A stretch of DNA of 64,000 nucleotides from Christiangramia flava JLT2011. Lineage in GTDB: Bacteria; Bacteroidota; Bacteroidia; Flavobacteriales; Flavobacteriaceae. A model generated the notes under the pieces. That model was not told the origin of the DNA. It did not search any database and saw only the letters and a list, made by a program, of their open reading frames with translations. A program made the translations under genes and the position numbers. The stretch is taken from the NCBI RefSeq assembly GCF_001951155.1, contig NZ_CP016359.1:2690001-2754000 (forward strand), read 5' to 3'. Below are positions 9,258-18,045 of this stretch, piece after piece; within the stretch, counting starts at the first letter, position 1, and each line of letters starts with the position of its first letter.

Positions 9258-10187
9258 ATGCCTTTAATTTCTATCATTATTGCCACCTTTAACCGATCAC
9301 ATCTTATCGAGAATATGTTGGCCTGCATTAAAAAGCAAAGTCAAAATGACTGGGAATGTATTATTGTTGATGACGGAAGTACTGATAGGACTCCAGAGAT
9401 TCTTCACAAATGGCAAAATAAAGACTCCAGGTTTAAATATTATAAAAGAAAACATAATTTTAAAAAAGGCCTCTCTGGATCCCGTAATATGGGGCTAGAT
9501 TTAGCAAAAGGTGACTATATTATTTTTTTTGATGATGATGATCTCGTACACCCTGAAAATCTGGAAACCTGTTTGTGTTTTCTAAAAAGGACCGGAAAAG
9601 ATTTTTGTAATTATCAAAAAACACCATTTTATCAGAGAGAACCAAGTTTTCAAAAAATAGATAAGTCTGAAATTACTGTTACAGACTATACTATAAAAGA
9701 CCTAACCGGTTTCATTACTGGAGCTAAACCTATGGCTTCCTGTACTGTTATGTTTAAAAGAAAATGTTTTGAAGACGTCAGGTTTAATGAAGAGCTTCAT
9801 TATGCTGAAGAATGGGAATGCTATGGGCGTATTTTATTAAAAGGATATCAGGGAATCAGTATCTCGGAAATGCTATATTTTAACAGAAAGCATACTGCGT
9901 CTAATACCGGTAATTTTAATAAAGGAAAAGAAAGAGAAGTAGACTCTATGATTGATGCTTCCAAGGTCATGATTAAAAACCTTTATGACTATCAGGCTTT
10001 AGGGGTTGATTTAGAGAAATTTTTTATACGTAAAGGCTTTCAGCTGAAAGATTATGGAATTGTAAATGAACTTTTTAAATATACAAATCCAGGTGTACTG
10101 AAAAAAGTTAAGTTTAAATTAGGTTTTTATTTTTACCCTGTTATTAAACCTCTCTTTCGAATTAAATCCAGAATTGCAGCATCTTGA
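9258..10187 (+). CDS. Family 2 glycosyltransferase
   Basis: A 309-residue GT-A enzyme. ISIIIATFNR (4-13), VDDGSTDRT (37-45), FFDDDDLVHP (90-99) and a later AEEWECYGRIL segment give all the expected catalytic elements, with an unusually long run of aspartates at the metal site. The last four bases overlap the start of the epimerase gene at 10184, a sign of coupling. A mildly hydrophobic, basic C-terminal stretch may touch the membrane. Likely adds one sugar to the repeat unit. Confidence 0.87.
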   Translation: MPLISIIIATFNRSHLIENMLACIKKQSQNDWECIIVDDGSTDRTPEILHKWQNKDSRFKYYKRKHNFKKGLSGSRNMGLDLAKGDYIIFFDDDDLVHPENLETCLCFLKRTGKDFCNYQKTPFYQREPSFQKIDKSEITVTDYTIKDLTGFITGAKPMASCTVMFKRKCFEDVRFNEELHYAEEWECYGRILLKGYQGISISEMLYFNRKHTASNTGNFNKGKEREVDSMIDASKVMIKNLYDYQALGVDLEKFFIRKGFQLKDYGIVNELFKYTNPGVLKKVKFKLGFYFYPVIKPLFRIKSRIAAS

Positions 10188-11290
10188 AAATATTAGTTTG
10201 TTTCGGTACAAGGCCTGAAGCCATAAAAATGGCCCCTCTCATTTATGAGCTTAAAAGACAGCAATTAGATTGCAAAGTTTGTGTGACTGCGCAACATCGC
10301 GAAATGCTGGATCAGGTCCTTAAGTTTTTTGAAATAGTTCCCGATTATGATCTGGATCTTATGAGAGCAGATCAGTCATTAAATACACTCAGCGGCAAAA
10401 TACTAATTTCCATAGATAACGTTCTCTCAAAAGTTAAGCCGGATTTGCTAATAGTCCATGGAGATACAACCACTTCAGTGATGGCAGCATGGGCAGCTTT
10501 TCACAGGAAAATTAAGGTTGCTCATGTAGAGGCGGGACTTCGAACCTTTAATTCCCTTTCTCCTTTTCCTGAGGAAATAAATAGGCAGATTACGGCAAGA
10601 CTCACCGATTATCATTTTGCTCCCACTATAAAAGCCAGAGATAATCTTTTACTGGAGAATATTCCTAAAAATGATATTTATATGACAGGCAATACTATTG
10701 TAGATGCGGTAAGTTTAGGAATTTTAAAACTTCAGAATATTGATGAATCAGAAATTATTTCTGAAACAGGTATTCTTCCAAAGAGGTTTATTTTGGTGAC
10801 AGGACACCGGAGAGAAAGTTTTGGAAAAGGTTTTGAGCTAATTTGTGAAGCTCTAATTCAAATAACAAAAACTGAAAAAATAGATATTATTTATCCCGTG
10901 CATCTTAATCCATATGTGAAAAATCATGTTTATAAAAAGTTAGAAAATATTGAGAATATTCACCTGATAAATCCAGTTAGCTATCCTACGATGTTATATT
11001 TACTGAAGAACTGTGAATTTATTATCTCAGACTCAGGTGGTATTCAGGAGGAGGCTCCTGCCTTTGGAAAAAAAGTGCTGGTCACACGAGATTTTTCGGA
11101 GAGGATGGAAGGAGTAGAGGCCGGTCTTTCTATATTGGTTGGAACCAGCAAGGAAAAAATTATTAAAGAAGTTTCATTGTTATTAAAGGCTTCCAAAAGT
11201 AAAGCATCCTTTAATAATCCTTACGGCGATGGTAAAGCAGCCAAGAGAATTGTGAAAATCATTATAGAAAACCTTGGCGTTAAGGAGTAA
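10184..11290 (+). CDS. wecB: UDP-N-acetylglucosamine 2-epimerase, non-hydrolysing
   Basis: Interconverts UDP-GlcNAc and UDP-ManNAc. Family landmarks are GTRPEAIKMAP (8-18), VHGDTTT (91-97), HVEAGLRT (114-121), PFPEEINRQ (127-135), GHRRESFG (207-214) and the UDP-binding SDSGGIQEEAP (282-292). At 368 residues it is full length. Translation begins at a TTG that overlaps the upstream TGA. It gives the locus a ManNAc donor route separate from NeuC, which releases free ManNAc. A paralogous epimerase acting on another UDP-HexNAc cannot be excluded. Confidence 0.93.
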   Translation: MKILVCFGTRPEAIKMAPLIYELKRQQLDCKVCVTAQHREMLDQVLKFFEIVPDYDLDLMRADQSLNTLSGKILISIDNVLSKVKPDLLIVHGDTTTSVMAAWAAFHRKIKVAHVEAGLRTFNSLSPFPEEINRQITARLTDYHFAPTIKARDNLLLENIPKNDIYMTGNTIVDAVSLGILKLQNIDESEIISETGILPKRFILVTGHRRESFGKGFELICEALIQITKTEKIDIIYPVHLNPYVKNHVYKKLENIENIHLINPVSYPTMLYLLKNCEFIISDSGGIQEEAPAFGKKVLVTRDFSERMEGVEAGLSILVGTSKEKIIKEVSLLLKASKSKASFNNPYGDGKAAKRIVKIIIENLGVKE

Positions 11291-11293
11291 TTG

Positions 11294-12520
11294 ATGAAAC
11301 GTATACTGGTAATAGCCGAATCTACAGATATCGATAACAGCAGTGGTGCTAAGGCGAATATGGCTTTAATAAAAAACCTTATCAAGGCAGGTTATCTGGT
11401 TAAAGTATGTCATTATTCCAGAAAAGAAGTGGAGATTGAAGGAGCAGAAAGTGTCACGATCCCTGAAAACCGAAAAAGTCTTTTATTTTTTCTGAGCAGA
11501 GCAGAAAGGTATTTACGTTATTTCCTTAAACTTAGTATTAACCCTAAAATTGAGAAGAAGAAGGGTTTCTCGTTTACACTTCAAAATGACCGGAATAGTA
11601 TAATAACGGCACTAAAAAAAGAAAAGAACTTTGATCCTGACTGGGTCCTTACGCTAAGTCAGGGAGGAAGCTTCAGGCCCCACCATGCCTTACTTAATTT
11701 ACCTGAATGGCATTCGAAATGGATCGCATACATTCATGATCCTTATCCCATGCACTGGTATCCAAAACCCTATACCTGGAGAGAACCCGGGTATAAATTG
11801 AAGCAGCGATTTATGGAGGAAATTGCAAATAAATGTAAGTATGCTGCTTTTCCTTCTCTTTACCTCAAGGAATGGATGGGGTCCCATTATCAGGCTTACC
11901 TGGAAAAGGGGATCGTCATTCCTCACCAGTTGAACAAAGAAATAGAAAAAACTCCATCTGAAAAGGTGAAGATCGATCCTTCGGAATTCATAGTACTTCA
12001 TGCCGGGAATTTTTTACAGGCCAGACAACCTAATGGCCTTATCGATGGATTTAAAAAGTTTGTATCTAAAAAGCCGGATGCAAGAGTGAAACTGATCCAT
12101 ATAGGGCCAGCACCTCATTATAAGGAATATCTTGAAAAAGAGGCTAAAGATGAGACGAGAATTGAGGTCTTTTGCGAAAGTCACCCGTTCAATGAGGTAC
12201 TCTGGTTACAGGATAAAGCCGCTATAAATATCATCATAGAAGCCAAAGCAGAATTCAGTCCTTTTTTACCCGGAAAATTTCCACATTGTATAGCAGCCGG
12301 AAAACCTATACTATTACTGGGACCTCCTAAAAGTGAAGCCAGACGATTGCTAGGAGAAGATTATCCTTATTACTCAGAAATTGATGATACTGAACATATC
12401 GCTATTCTGCTGGAAGATCTTTATCTTAAATGGAAGCAAGATGAAAATAGAATGGATTATAGTAAAATTGGGAGCTATTTGTCTTCTACTCATCTGAAAG
12501 AAGTGATAGAGAACCTATGA
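11294..12520 (+). CDS. Glycosyltransferase, GT-B fold (GT4-like)
   Basis: A 408-residue protein from ATG 11294; an AAGGAG at 11282-11287 sits at ribosome-binding distance, although it is also the end of the upstream coding sequence. The N-terminal strand MKRILVIAEST with an SSGAKAN loop and the later segment FIVLHAGNFLQARQPNGL, which leads the donor-binding domain, are typical of GT-B enzymes. A distinctive SKWIAYIHDPYPMHWYPKPY segment lies mid N-domain. The usual GT4 E-x7-E motif is not clear, so the family is inferred. The gene ends four bases into the next. Confidence 0.7.
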   Translation: MKRILVIAESTDIDNSSGAKANMALIKNLIKAGYLVKVCHYSRKEVEIEGAESVTIPENRKSLLFFLSRAERYLRYFLKLSINPKIEKKKGFSFTLQNDRNSIITALKKEKNFDPDWVLTLSQGGSFRPHHALLNLPEWHSKWIAYIHDPYPMHWYPKPYTWREPGYKLKQRFMEEIANKCKYAAFPSLYLKEWMGSHYQAYLEKGIVIPHQLNKEIEKTPSEKVKIDPSEFIVLHAGNFLQARQPNGLIDGFKKFVSKKPDARVKLIHIGPAPHYKEYLEKEAKDETRIEVFCESHPFNEVLWLQDKAAINIIIEAKAEFSPFLPGKFPHCIAAGKPILLLGPPKSEARRLLGEDYPYYSEIDDTEHIAILLEDLYLKWKQDENRMDYSKIGSYLSSTHLKEVIENL

Positions 12521-13677
12521 AAATCTTAATGGTATCCATATTCGCCCCACATTTCTTTAACTGGACCGAGCAGTTAAAGGGTTCTGGCCACGAGATCTAC
12601 TGGCTGGATGTTTTTGATTCTAACACAGAGGTTGAAAAAATAGATTTTGCACAGCAAATTACCGGCTGGCGTTATAAGTGGGATTTTCCCGGAAGGTATT
12701 TTCTAAAAAAAAATCATCCCGGATTTAACAGACTAATCAATAAAGTAAATGAAAGAAGTTTTCAGAAAGTTTTAGAAAAAAGAATAAAAGAGATTAAGCC
12801 TGATGTTATTCACAGTTTTGTGATCTATCTTGCTGCTGCTCCCGTGTTGCCGGTATTGGATAAATTTCCAGATATTAAATGGATACTTTCTACCTGGGGA
12901 AGCGATCTTTTTTATTACAGTAAACAGGAAGGTTATCTGGAGGATATTCGAAGAGTATTACCTAAAGTGGATTATTTGTTTACCGATTGTAAAAGGGACC
13001 ATCAGATTGCTATAGAAAACGGCTTTAAAGGAACTTACCTCGGTAATTTTCCGGGCGGTGGAGGATATGACCTTCAATCTCTGGAATCTTATCTTAAAGA
13101 ATTCGATGAAAGGAACATAATTCTAGTGAAAGGCTATCAGGGATTACATGGAAGGGCTATTGAGGTGCTGAAGGCCTTCCTGCCATTAAAAGAAAAGTTA
13201 AGAGAATTTGATATAGTAGTTTTCGGGGCTGATGAGGAAGTGTTTCATTTCGTTAGGAATTCAGAAATAAATACCTGGAAAAACTTTAAAGTACTCGGAA
13301 AAGTTTCTCATCGGGAAGTGATGAAGCTAATGGGACGTGCCAGAATTTTTATAGGCAACAGCCTTTCAGATGGAATGCCCAATACCTTACTTGAAGCTAT
13401 AGTTATGGAAGTCTTTCCCATTCAATCAAATCCCGGAGGAGCTACTCAAGAAATAATCACTGATGGCCTGAACGGCTTGCTTATTAATAATCCTGAAGAA
13501 CCTAAACATATTCGGAATGTACTGGAAAAGGTCTTAGAGAATGAAATAGATATAGAAAAAGCTATAAAATTTAACAACGAAAATTTAAGACCCGGACTTG
13601 ATAGAGAAAGAATTAAAGATGAAGTTCTTAAAAAGTATAAATTAGTAGAAGAGGAATTAGAAACATCGGGCTCATAA
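12517..13677 (+). CDS. Family 4-type glycosyltransferase
   Basis: GT-B retaining transferase of 386 residues. The N-domain begins MKILMVSIFAPHF and includes ILSTWGSDLF (123-132), seen in several GT4 enzymes acting on lipid-linked acceptors. The donor-site motif is SDGMPNTLLEAIVM (284-297), followed by the glycine-rich SNPGGATQEI. The ATG overlaps the preceding gene by four bases and the stop abuts the next ATG directly. Specificity unknown. Confidence 0.85.
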   Translation: MKILMVSIFAPHFFNWTEQLKGSGHEIYWLDVFDSNTEVEKIDFAQQITGWRYKWDFPGRYFLKKNHPGFNRLINKVNERSFQKVLEKRIKEIKPDVIHSFVIYLAAAPVLPVLDKFPDIKWILSTWGSDLFYYSKQEGYLEDIRRVLPKVDYLFTDCKRDHQIAIENGFKGTYLGNFPGGGGYDLQSLESYLKEFDERNIILVKGYQGLHGRAIEVLKAFLPLKEKLREFDIVVFGADEEVFHFVRNSEINTWKNFKVLGKVSHREVMKLMGRARIFIGNSLSDGMPNTLLEAIVMEVFPIQSNPGGATQEIITDGLNGLLINNPEEPKHIRNVLEKVLENEIDIEKAIKFNNENLRPGLDRERIKDEVLKKYKLVEEELETSGS

Positions 13678-14763
13678 ATGTATCCAGAAATTACCATCAT
13701 ATATGCTAACCGAGACCGGGACTTGGAAAGGATCAGGTTGACGCTTGACTCTCTATCCAAACAGACTGATCAAAATTTTAAGGTCATCTTCGTGGATTAC
13801 GGAAGTAAATATGAACTTTTAGTAGAATTAAAAGAGCTGTTTAAAAATTATACTTTTGTTCAGTTATTCGCCCTAGAAGTGCCCCAGCTATTATGGAATA
13901 AAAGCAAAGCTTTAAACTATGGGATTCTTAAGGCATCCACTCCATTTATATTTATAGCTGATGTGGACCTTCTATTTCATCCTTTAACTACCAAAAAGCT
14001 TGAAGATTTTTCTGGTCAAAATAGTTTTGGTCTTTTTAGCCTAAACTATCTTTCCAAAGAGGAATCGGCAGAAGTGGTTAAAAGGAATAAAATCAAGAAT
14101 CTTGAAATTAAAAGAAAGGGAGAGGTTAACGGGATGATACTCGCTCCTAAAAAAGCTTTTACCGAAGTGGGTGGCTATGATGAATTCTTTCATTTTTATG
14201 GTGCGGAAGATGTAGACCTGTTTGACCGCATTGAACGTGCGGGCTATAAAAGAAAAAAATATCCGGATAAACTATTTTATCATTTCTGGCATGAAAGTTT
14301 TCAGGGATCGGAGGATAAAATCATTACTCAAAAACCAAGGGTGAAAGACATCATGCGAGTCAATGAGCAACATTACTTTATGAACAATCAGCTGGAAGTA
14401 ATCAGGCCCAAAAGGCAGCCTGACATGGGTAAGATCATCAGTAAGGAAGATAGTAATTTGCTGAAAACCCCTGCTAAAACTTACCGCATCAAAAACATTC
14501 GTGCTCAGGTGGAACATTTTCTTCATGAGATTATGCCGGCTGAAAAAGGAGTGATCTGTGCAGTTTTTGAGGAAGATCCCTATTATTCTTCATTCAAGCA
14601 TCAAGTGAAAAAGCTTTTGAAGAAAGAAACTCAAACCTATATTTCAATGAAAGAAGTAAATGATATGCTTCTTAAAAAAATAGTATTTGAATACAGGAAT
14701 GCCAACTATTCTTTTAAAATTGCAGAAGATCTTAAAAGCATAGATTTTAGAATACAACTTTAA
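13678..14763 (+). CDS. GT2 glycosyltransferase with galactosyltransferase-like C-domain
   Basis: A 361-residue GT-A enzyme. VDYGSKY (39-45) is the nucleotide loop, ADVDLLFHP (94-102) the DXD-type metal site, and GAEDVDLFDRI (175-185) the C-terminal ED motif shared with beta-4-galactosyltransferase-like and chondroitin-synthase-like GT2 domains. About 100 C-terminal residues follow the catalytic domain and have no match I can name. The ATG starts on the base after the upstream stop. After its TAA the operon is interrupted by the hairpin-rich stretch before neuB. Confidence 0.83.
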   Translation: MYPEITIIYANRDRDLERIRLTLDSLSKQTDQNFKVIFVDYGSKYELLVELKELFKNYTFVQLFALEVPQLLWNKSKALNYGILKASTPFIFIADVDLLFHPLTTKKLEDFSGQNSFGLFSLNYLSKEESAEVVKRNKIKNLEIKRKGEVNGMILAPKKAFTEVGGYDEFFHFYGAEDVDLFDRIERAGYKRKKYPDKLFYHFWHESFQGSEDKIITQKPRVKDIMRVNEQHYFMNNQLEVIRPKRQPDMGKIISKEDSNLLKTPAKTYRIKNIRAQVEHFLHEIMPAEKGVICAVFEEDPYYSSFKHQVKKLLKKETQTYISMKEVNDMLLKKIVFEYRNANYSFKIAEDLKSIDFRIQL

Positions 14764-14899
14764 ACCCCTAACTCCTCTAAAAGGGGAGTATTTATTAAAT
14801 TAAAAGAAAGAGATATGTTTATTATTGCTGAGATTGCTCAGGCACATGTAGCCCGCCACCCCCTTAAAAGGAGGGCTCTTTTTAATTAAAAAAGGAAAT
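14764..14899 (+). repeat. Diverged tandem duplication of the neuB leader with hairpins
   Basis: Two units with a period of about 85 bases. Each has a C-rich/G-rich hairpin (ACTCC..GGAGT near 14770-14789; AGCCC..GGGCT near 14849-14877), an A-rich spacer and then the neuB start. The upstream copy at 14815-14848 matches the first 34 bases of neuB at 30 positions. The second hairpin is followed by CTTTTT, like an intrinsic terminator. Confidence 0.75.
14815..14889 (+). CDS. 24-codon upstream ORF copying the NeuB N-terminus
   Basis: Starts MFIIAEIAQAHV, matching MFVIAEVGQAHD of NeuB, then runs through the second hairpin and stops at TAA 14887-14889, ten bases before the neuB ATG. It is preceded by a purine-rich stretch like that before neuB. 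It may be a decayed piece of a neuB paralogue, or a translated leader that affects the hairpin. There is no direct evidence that it is expressed. Confidence 0.35.
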   Translation: MFIIAEIAQAHVARHPLKRRALFN

Positions 14900-15895
14900 A
14901 TGTTTGTTATTGCAGAGGTTGGTCAGGCACATGATGGAAGTCTGGGAATGGCTCTCGCCTATATAGATGCCCTTGCTGAGGTTGAGGTGGATGCTGTAAA
15001 ATTCCAGGTACATATCGCCGAGGCGGAAAGTAGTATTCATGAACCTTTTAGAGTTAAGTTTTCTCAACAGGATAAGACTCGATTCGATTACTGGAAACGG
15101 ATGGAGTTTAGCCATGAACAATGGAGAGTCCTGAAATCGAGATGCGAGGAAAAGGGAGTGGAATTTCTGGCCTCTCCTTTCAGCAATGCCGCGGTAGATC
15201 TTCTCGAAGAGCTTAAAGTAAAGAGATATAAAATAGGTTCAGGAGAAGTGAATAATTTACTTTTACTGGAAAAGATCGCCAGGACCGGGAAACCGGTCAT
15301 CCTCTCTTCAGGGATGAGTTCCTTTGAAGAATTGGACAAAAGCATAAGTTTTCTTAATAGTAAAGGAATTGAATTTTCTATACTTCAGTGTACCACATCA
15401 TATCCTACAAAGTCTGAAAATTATGGTCTGAATGTAATCCAAGAATTGAAGGAAAGGTATGGAGTAACTATAGGTTTTTCTGATCACTCAGCTAAAACTG
15501 AGACTTGTATCGCGGCTACGGCTCTAGGAGCTGAGATTTTGGAATTTCACGCGGTTTTCAGTCGACAAAGTTTTGGGCCGGATGCTTCCTCTTCTTTAGA
15601 GATTGGTGAAATAAAAGAACTGGTAAAGGCGGTAAGGAATATCTCCGAAGCTCTTGAGCATCCGGTAGATAAAAGCGATAATTTCAACTTTAGTGAACTA
15701 AAAGATATTTTCGAAAAGTCTCTGGCAGTAAATAAGGATCTACCTGTAGGTCATATTTTAAGTTTTCAGGATTTAGAAGCAAAAAAGCCCAGGAATAAGG
15801 GTGTTCCAGCTTCAGACTTTAAAGATTGTATTGGAAAAAAATTAATTGTCACAAAAAACCAGTGGGAATTCCTTAAAGAAGGTGATTTGGAATAA
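14900..15895 (+). CDS. neuB: N-acetylneuraminate synthase family protein (NeuB)
   Basis: Condenses phosphoenolpyruvate with a 2-acetamido sugar to give a nine-carbon nonulosonic acid. The TIM-barrel motifs are EVGQAHDGS (6-14), DAVKFQ (31-36), KIGSGE (111-116), SSGMS (136-140), LQCTTSYP (162-169), GFSDHS (192-197), EFHAVF (215-220, usually EKHF) and GPDASSSLE (226-234). The C-terminal 55 or so residues match the SAF/antifreeze-like domain that closes over the active site. An AAGGA-like stretch precedes the ATG. The altered N-terminal motif (EIG.NH usually) and EFHAVF mark a divergent subgroup, so the substrate could be ManNAc or a 6-deoxy diamino sugar. It ends one base before the convergent membrane-protein gene. 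Confidence 0.9.
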   Translation: MFVIAEVGQAHDGSLGMALAYIDALAEVEVDAVKFQVHIAEAESSIHEPFRVKFSQQDKTRFDYWKRMEFSHEQWRVLKSRCEEKGVEFLASPFSNAAVDLLEELKVKRYKIGSGEVNNLLLLEKIARTGKPVILSSGMSSFEELDKSISFLNSKGIEFSILQCTTSYPTKSENYGLNVIQELKERYGVTIGFSDHSAKTETCIAATALGAEILEFHAVFSRQSFGPDASSSLEIGEIKELVKAVRNISEALEHPVDKSDNFNFSELKDIFEKSLAVNKDLPVGHILSFQDLEAKKPRNKGVPASDFKDCIGKKLIVTKNQWEFLKEGDLE

Positions 15896-17386
15896 TTAGT
15901 TATTTAACAGTACGAAACCATCTTTGAACCTTCTTATTTCAACATTATCAAAGGTTTTTAATATTTCCTTTTTACCTACCATATAATTTCGCCAGTCTAT
16001 TAATTCAAAATAGATGATAACCACCTGTCTCTTTCTAAGCTGAGGTTTGATTTTCTCTAGTCCAGAAGAATTTCCAGTAACCGGAAGTTGTATTATATTC
16101 TGATTTTTGGTGAAAATTTTCAAAAGAAAGAGGTCATTTGTGTATAGGGTTTTGTCTTCCAAGTTTTTTTGCACATAATTGAGCAAGGCTGAGTTTTGAA
16201 ATTTTTGAGAGGTGAATCCTGATCCCTCCTTATAATGGTGAATATATATGGGAATATTTCGAAATGAATAAGATATCATTACCAGAAATGGAAGGATGTA
16301 AGCCAGTTTAAAAGAAACCTTATTATGGAGGTAAGTTAGTAAGGAGCCAAATAACAAAAGAAAAAAAGGATAAACCGGACTAAAAATGCGGTTGGATAAG
16401 GGAATGGCATGATCTAAAAAAGAAGCAGAAAATAGAATAAATAAAAGGTACATGATTCCCAGAATCAATGGGAGTCTCCATTTATTTTCCAGGTAAAGAT
16501 TTAACTTAAGGACAACAGAAAATTTTAATTTACTTTTATAAAGAACTGCAAGTACTAAAATTGAAAAGCTTAAAAAAAACAGCCCATATAAATTACCGAA
16601 AATCCAGCTACCTATGCTAAGAAGAATTTCCTGAAATTTGGTCGCAGGTATAATTTCGAAGTCAAACTTCCTGTCATGTGAAGCCTTTCCATTCAACCTG
16701 GCATAGAAAAGCCATGGTACAAGAGGTAAAAGAAAAGAAATAATAAAAACAAATAAATTAGAAATCGTGGTTTTAATAAATTTATAATTTCCATTAAGCA
16801 ACAGGTAAACCAAATACCCAATAAAAAAACCAATACCAGCATATCTTACAAGTGCCGATATACCTAGAATCAAAGCACTTAATGATAGATATAAAACCGA
16901 GTGACTGCTCTTCCATTTTGTGAAAATGAGCAAAGAGAGAAGAAAGAGGAAAATGAACAATCCTTCCGATAAAAACCAGAGATATATAGAAAAAAATGGA
17001 GACAGTATGAATAGAAACAGGAGAAAATAAGAAATTGGAGGTGGGATTTTATAGCTGTCAAAAATTTCGAATAAAATAAGAATGGTGGAAAAAACAATAA
17101 AAACATTCCCAATGGTACCAGCCAATATTGTAGGTATTCCAATAGCCCATGAAATTATCATGATAAAAAAAGGATAACCAGGAGGCCAGTGGTTTACGAA
17201 ATGACCATTCAGATCAGTAAATCCTTTTCCGGAAATCAAACTGTTAGCTGTTTCGAAATAAGTAACAGAATCAGGAGAGAAGCCCAGATTATAGTTAGAT
17301 GACAATAAATACGTAATAATCGCCGCTATTGCTGCAATTATATAAACAGGAATTTTATTTTTATGTTCTCTGAACAAACAGTACAA
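15896..17386 (-). CDS. Polytopic membrane glycosyltransferase (GT-C, ArnT/GT39-like)
   Basis: A 496-residue protein with about ten or more hydrophobic helices. The first periplasmic loop carries FSPDSVTYFE, whose aspartate matches the catalytic acidic residue of GT-C enzymes, and HWPPGYPFFI matches the P-x-Y segment of the ArnT/PMT group. Such enzymes transfer sugars from undecaprenyl phosphate at the outer face of the membrane. It is the only minus-strand gene in the locus, between neuB and the rest of the nonulosonate genes, so it was probably inserted or inverted. The TTG start at 17386 is uncertain; a second in-frame TTG lies at 17377. Confidence 0.75.
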   Translation of the reverse strand: MYCLFREHKNKIPVYIIAAIAAIITYLLSSNYNLGFSPDSVTYFETANSLISGKGFTDLNGHFVNHWPPGYPFFIMIISWAIGIPTILAGTIGNVFIVFSTILILFEIFDSYKIPPPISYFLLFLFILSPFFSIYLWFLSEGLFIFLFLLSLLIFTKWKSSHSVLYLSLSALILGISALVRYAGIGFFIGYLVYLLLNGNYKFIKTTISNLFVFIISFLLPLVPWLFYARLNGKASHDRKFDFEIIPATKFQEILLSIGSWIFGNLYGLFFLSFSILVLAVLYKSKLKFSVVLKLNLYLENKWRLPLILGIMYLLFILFSASFLDHAIPLSNRIFSPVYPFFLLLFGSLLTYLHNKVSFKLAYILPFLVMISYSFRNIPIYIHHYKEGSGFTSQKFQNSALLNYVQKNLEDKTLYTNDLFLLKIFTKNQNIIQLPVTGNSSGLEKIKPQLRKRQVVIIYFELIDWRNYMVGKKEILKTFDNVEIRRFKDGFVLLNN

Positions 17387-17409
17387 ATCTTTTTCAATAA
17401 TACTTAAAA

Positions 17410-18045
17410 ATGAGCATTAAAAATATTGTAGAAAGACAATATCGAAAATTCTCAGTGGCAGAGGGAAGCCAGTTTATCGCCAGTGAATATGCGCTTTATA
17501 AAATTTTAAGTTTGATTGAAAAATTCGAGCCAAAAACTATCCTGGAGGCAGGAGTTGGAATTGGTACAATTTCAGACTCAATTCTAAGAACACATTATAG
17601 CTCTAATCTCAAGGTCTATGGCACTGAATCGAATGCTTTTTGTCTAGAACAATTACCGTTGAATATGGGAGAAAAATATAATTCTTTGCATTTATATCCC
17701 GACATTCAATCTTTACCTGAAGAACTTAAATTCGATTTTATCATAATAGATGGAAAGGAAGAGGCTCTCGCCAGTCTTAAAAAAAATATGAAGAATAGAT
17801 GTATAATAGTTATTGAAGGTGACCGACGCGATCAAACTGAAATTATTACAAATCTCTTTTCACACTCAAAATTTGTACATTCGATTACCAGTAAAAGAAA
17901 TAATATATACTCTAATCGGCCTAAATATAATTTTCAAGGAGGTTTGAAAATTATATTTACTAATCCCGATCTTAAACAAAAAGTGGAATGGCTTAAATTG
18001 AAAATGGCCTCCAAAATTCATTTTCAGCTTAGAAAATTTATTTGA
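17410..18045 (+). CDS. Class I SAM methyltransferase-like protein
   Basis: A 211-residue Rossmann protein. ILEAGVGIGTISDSI (44-58) is a good SAM-binding motif I, YGTESN (~75-80) gives the acidic ribose contact, and FDFIIIDGKEEA is strand 4. Family members of this size act on small molecules or sugars. It begins 23 bases from the divergent membrane gene, so a promoter must be very compact or lie inside that gene. Its TGA overlaps the neuC ATG by one base, which suggests it works on the nonulosonate branch. Confidence 0.65.
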   Translation: MSIKNIVERQYRKFSVAEGSQFIASEYALYKILSLIEKFEPKTILEAGVGIGTISDSILRTHYSSNLKVYGTESNAFCLEQLPLNMGEKYNSLHLYPDIQSLPEELKFDFIIIDGKEEALASLKKNMKNRCIIVIEGDRRDQTEIITNLFSHSKFVHSITSKRNNIYSNRPKYNFQGGLKIIFTNPDLKQKVEWLKLKMASKIHFQLRKFI

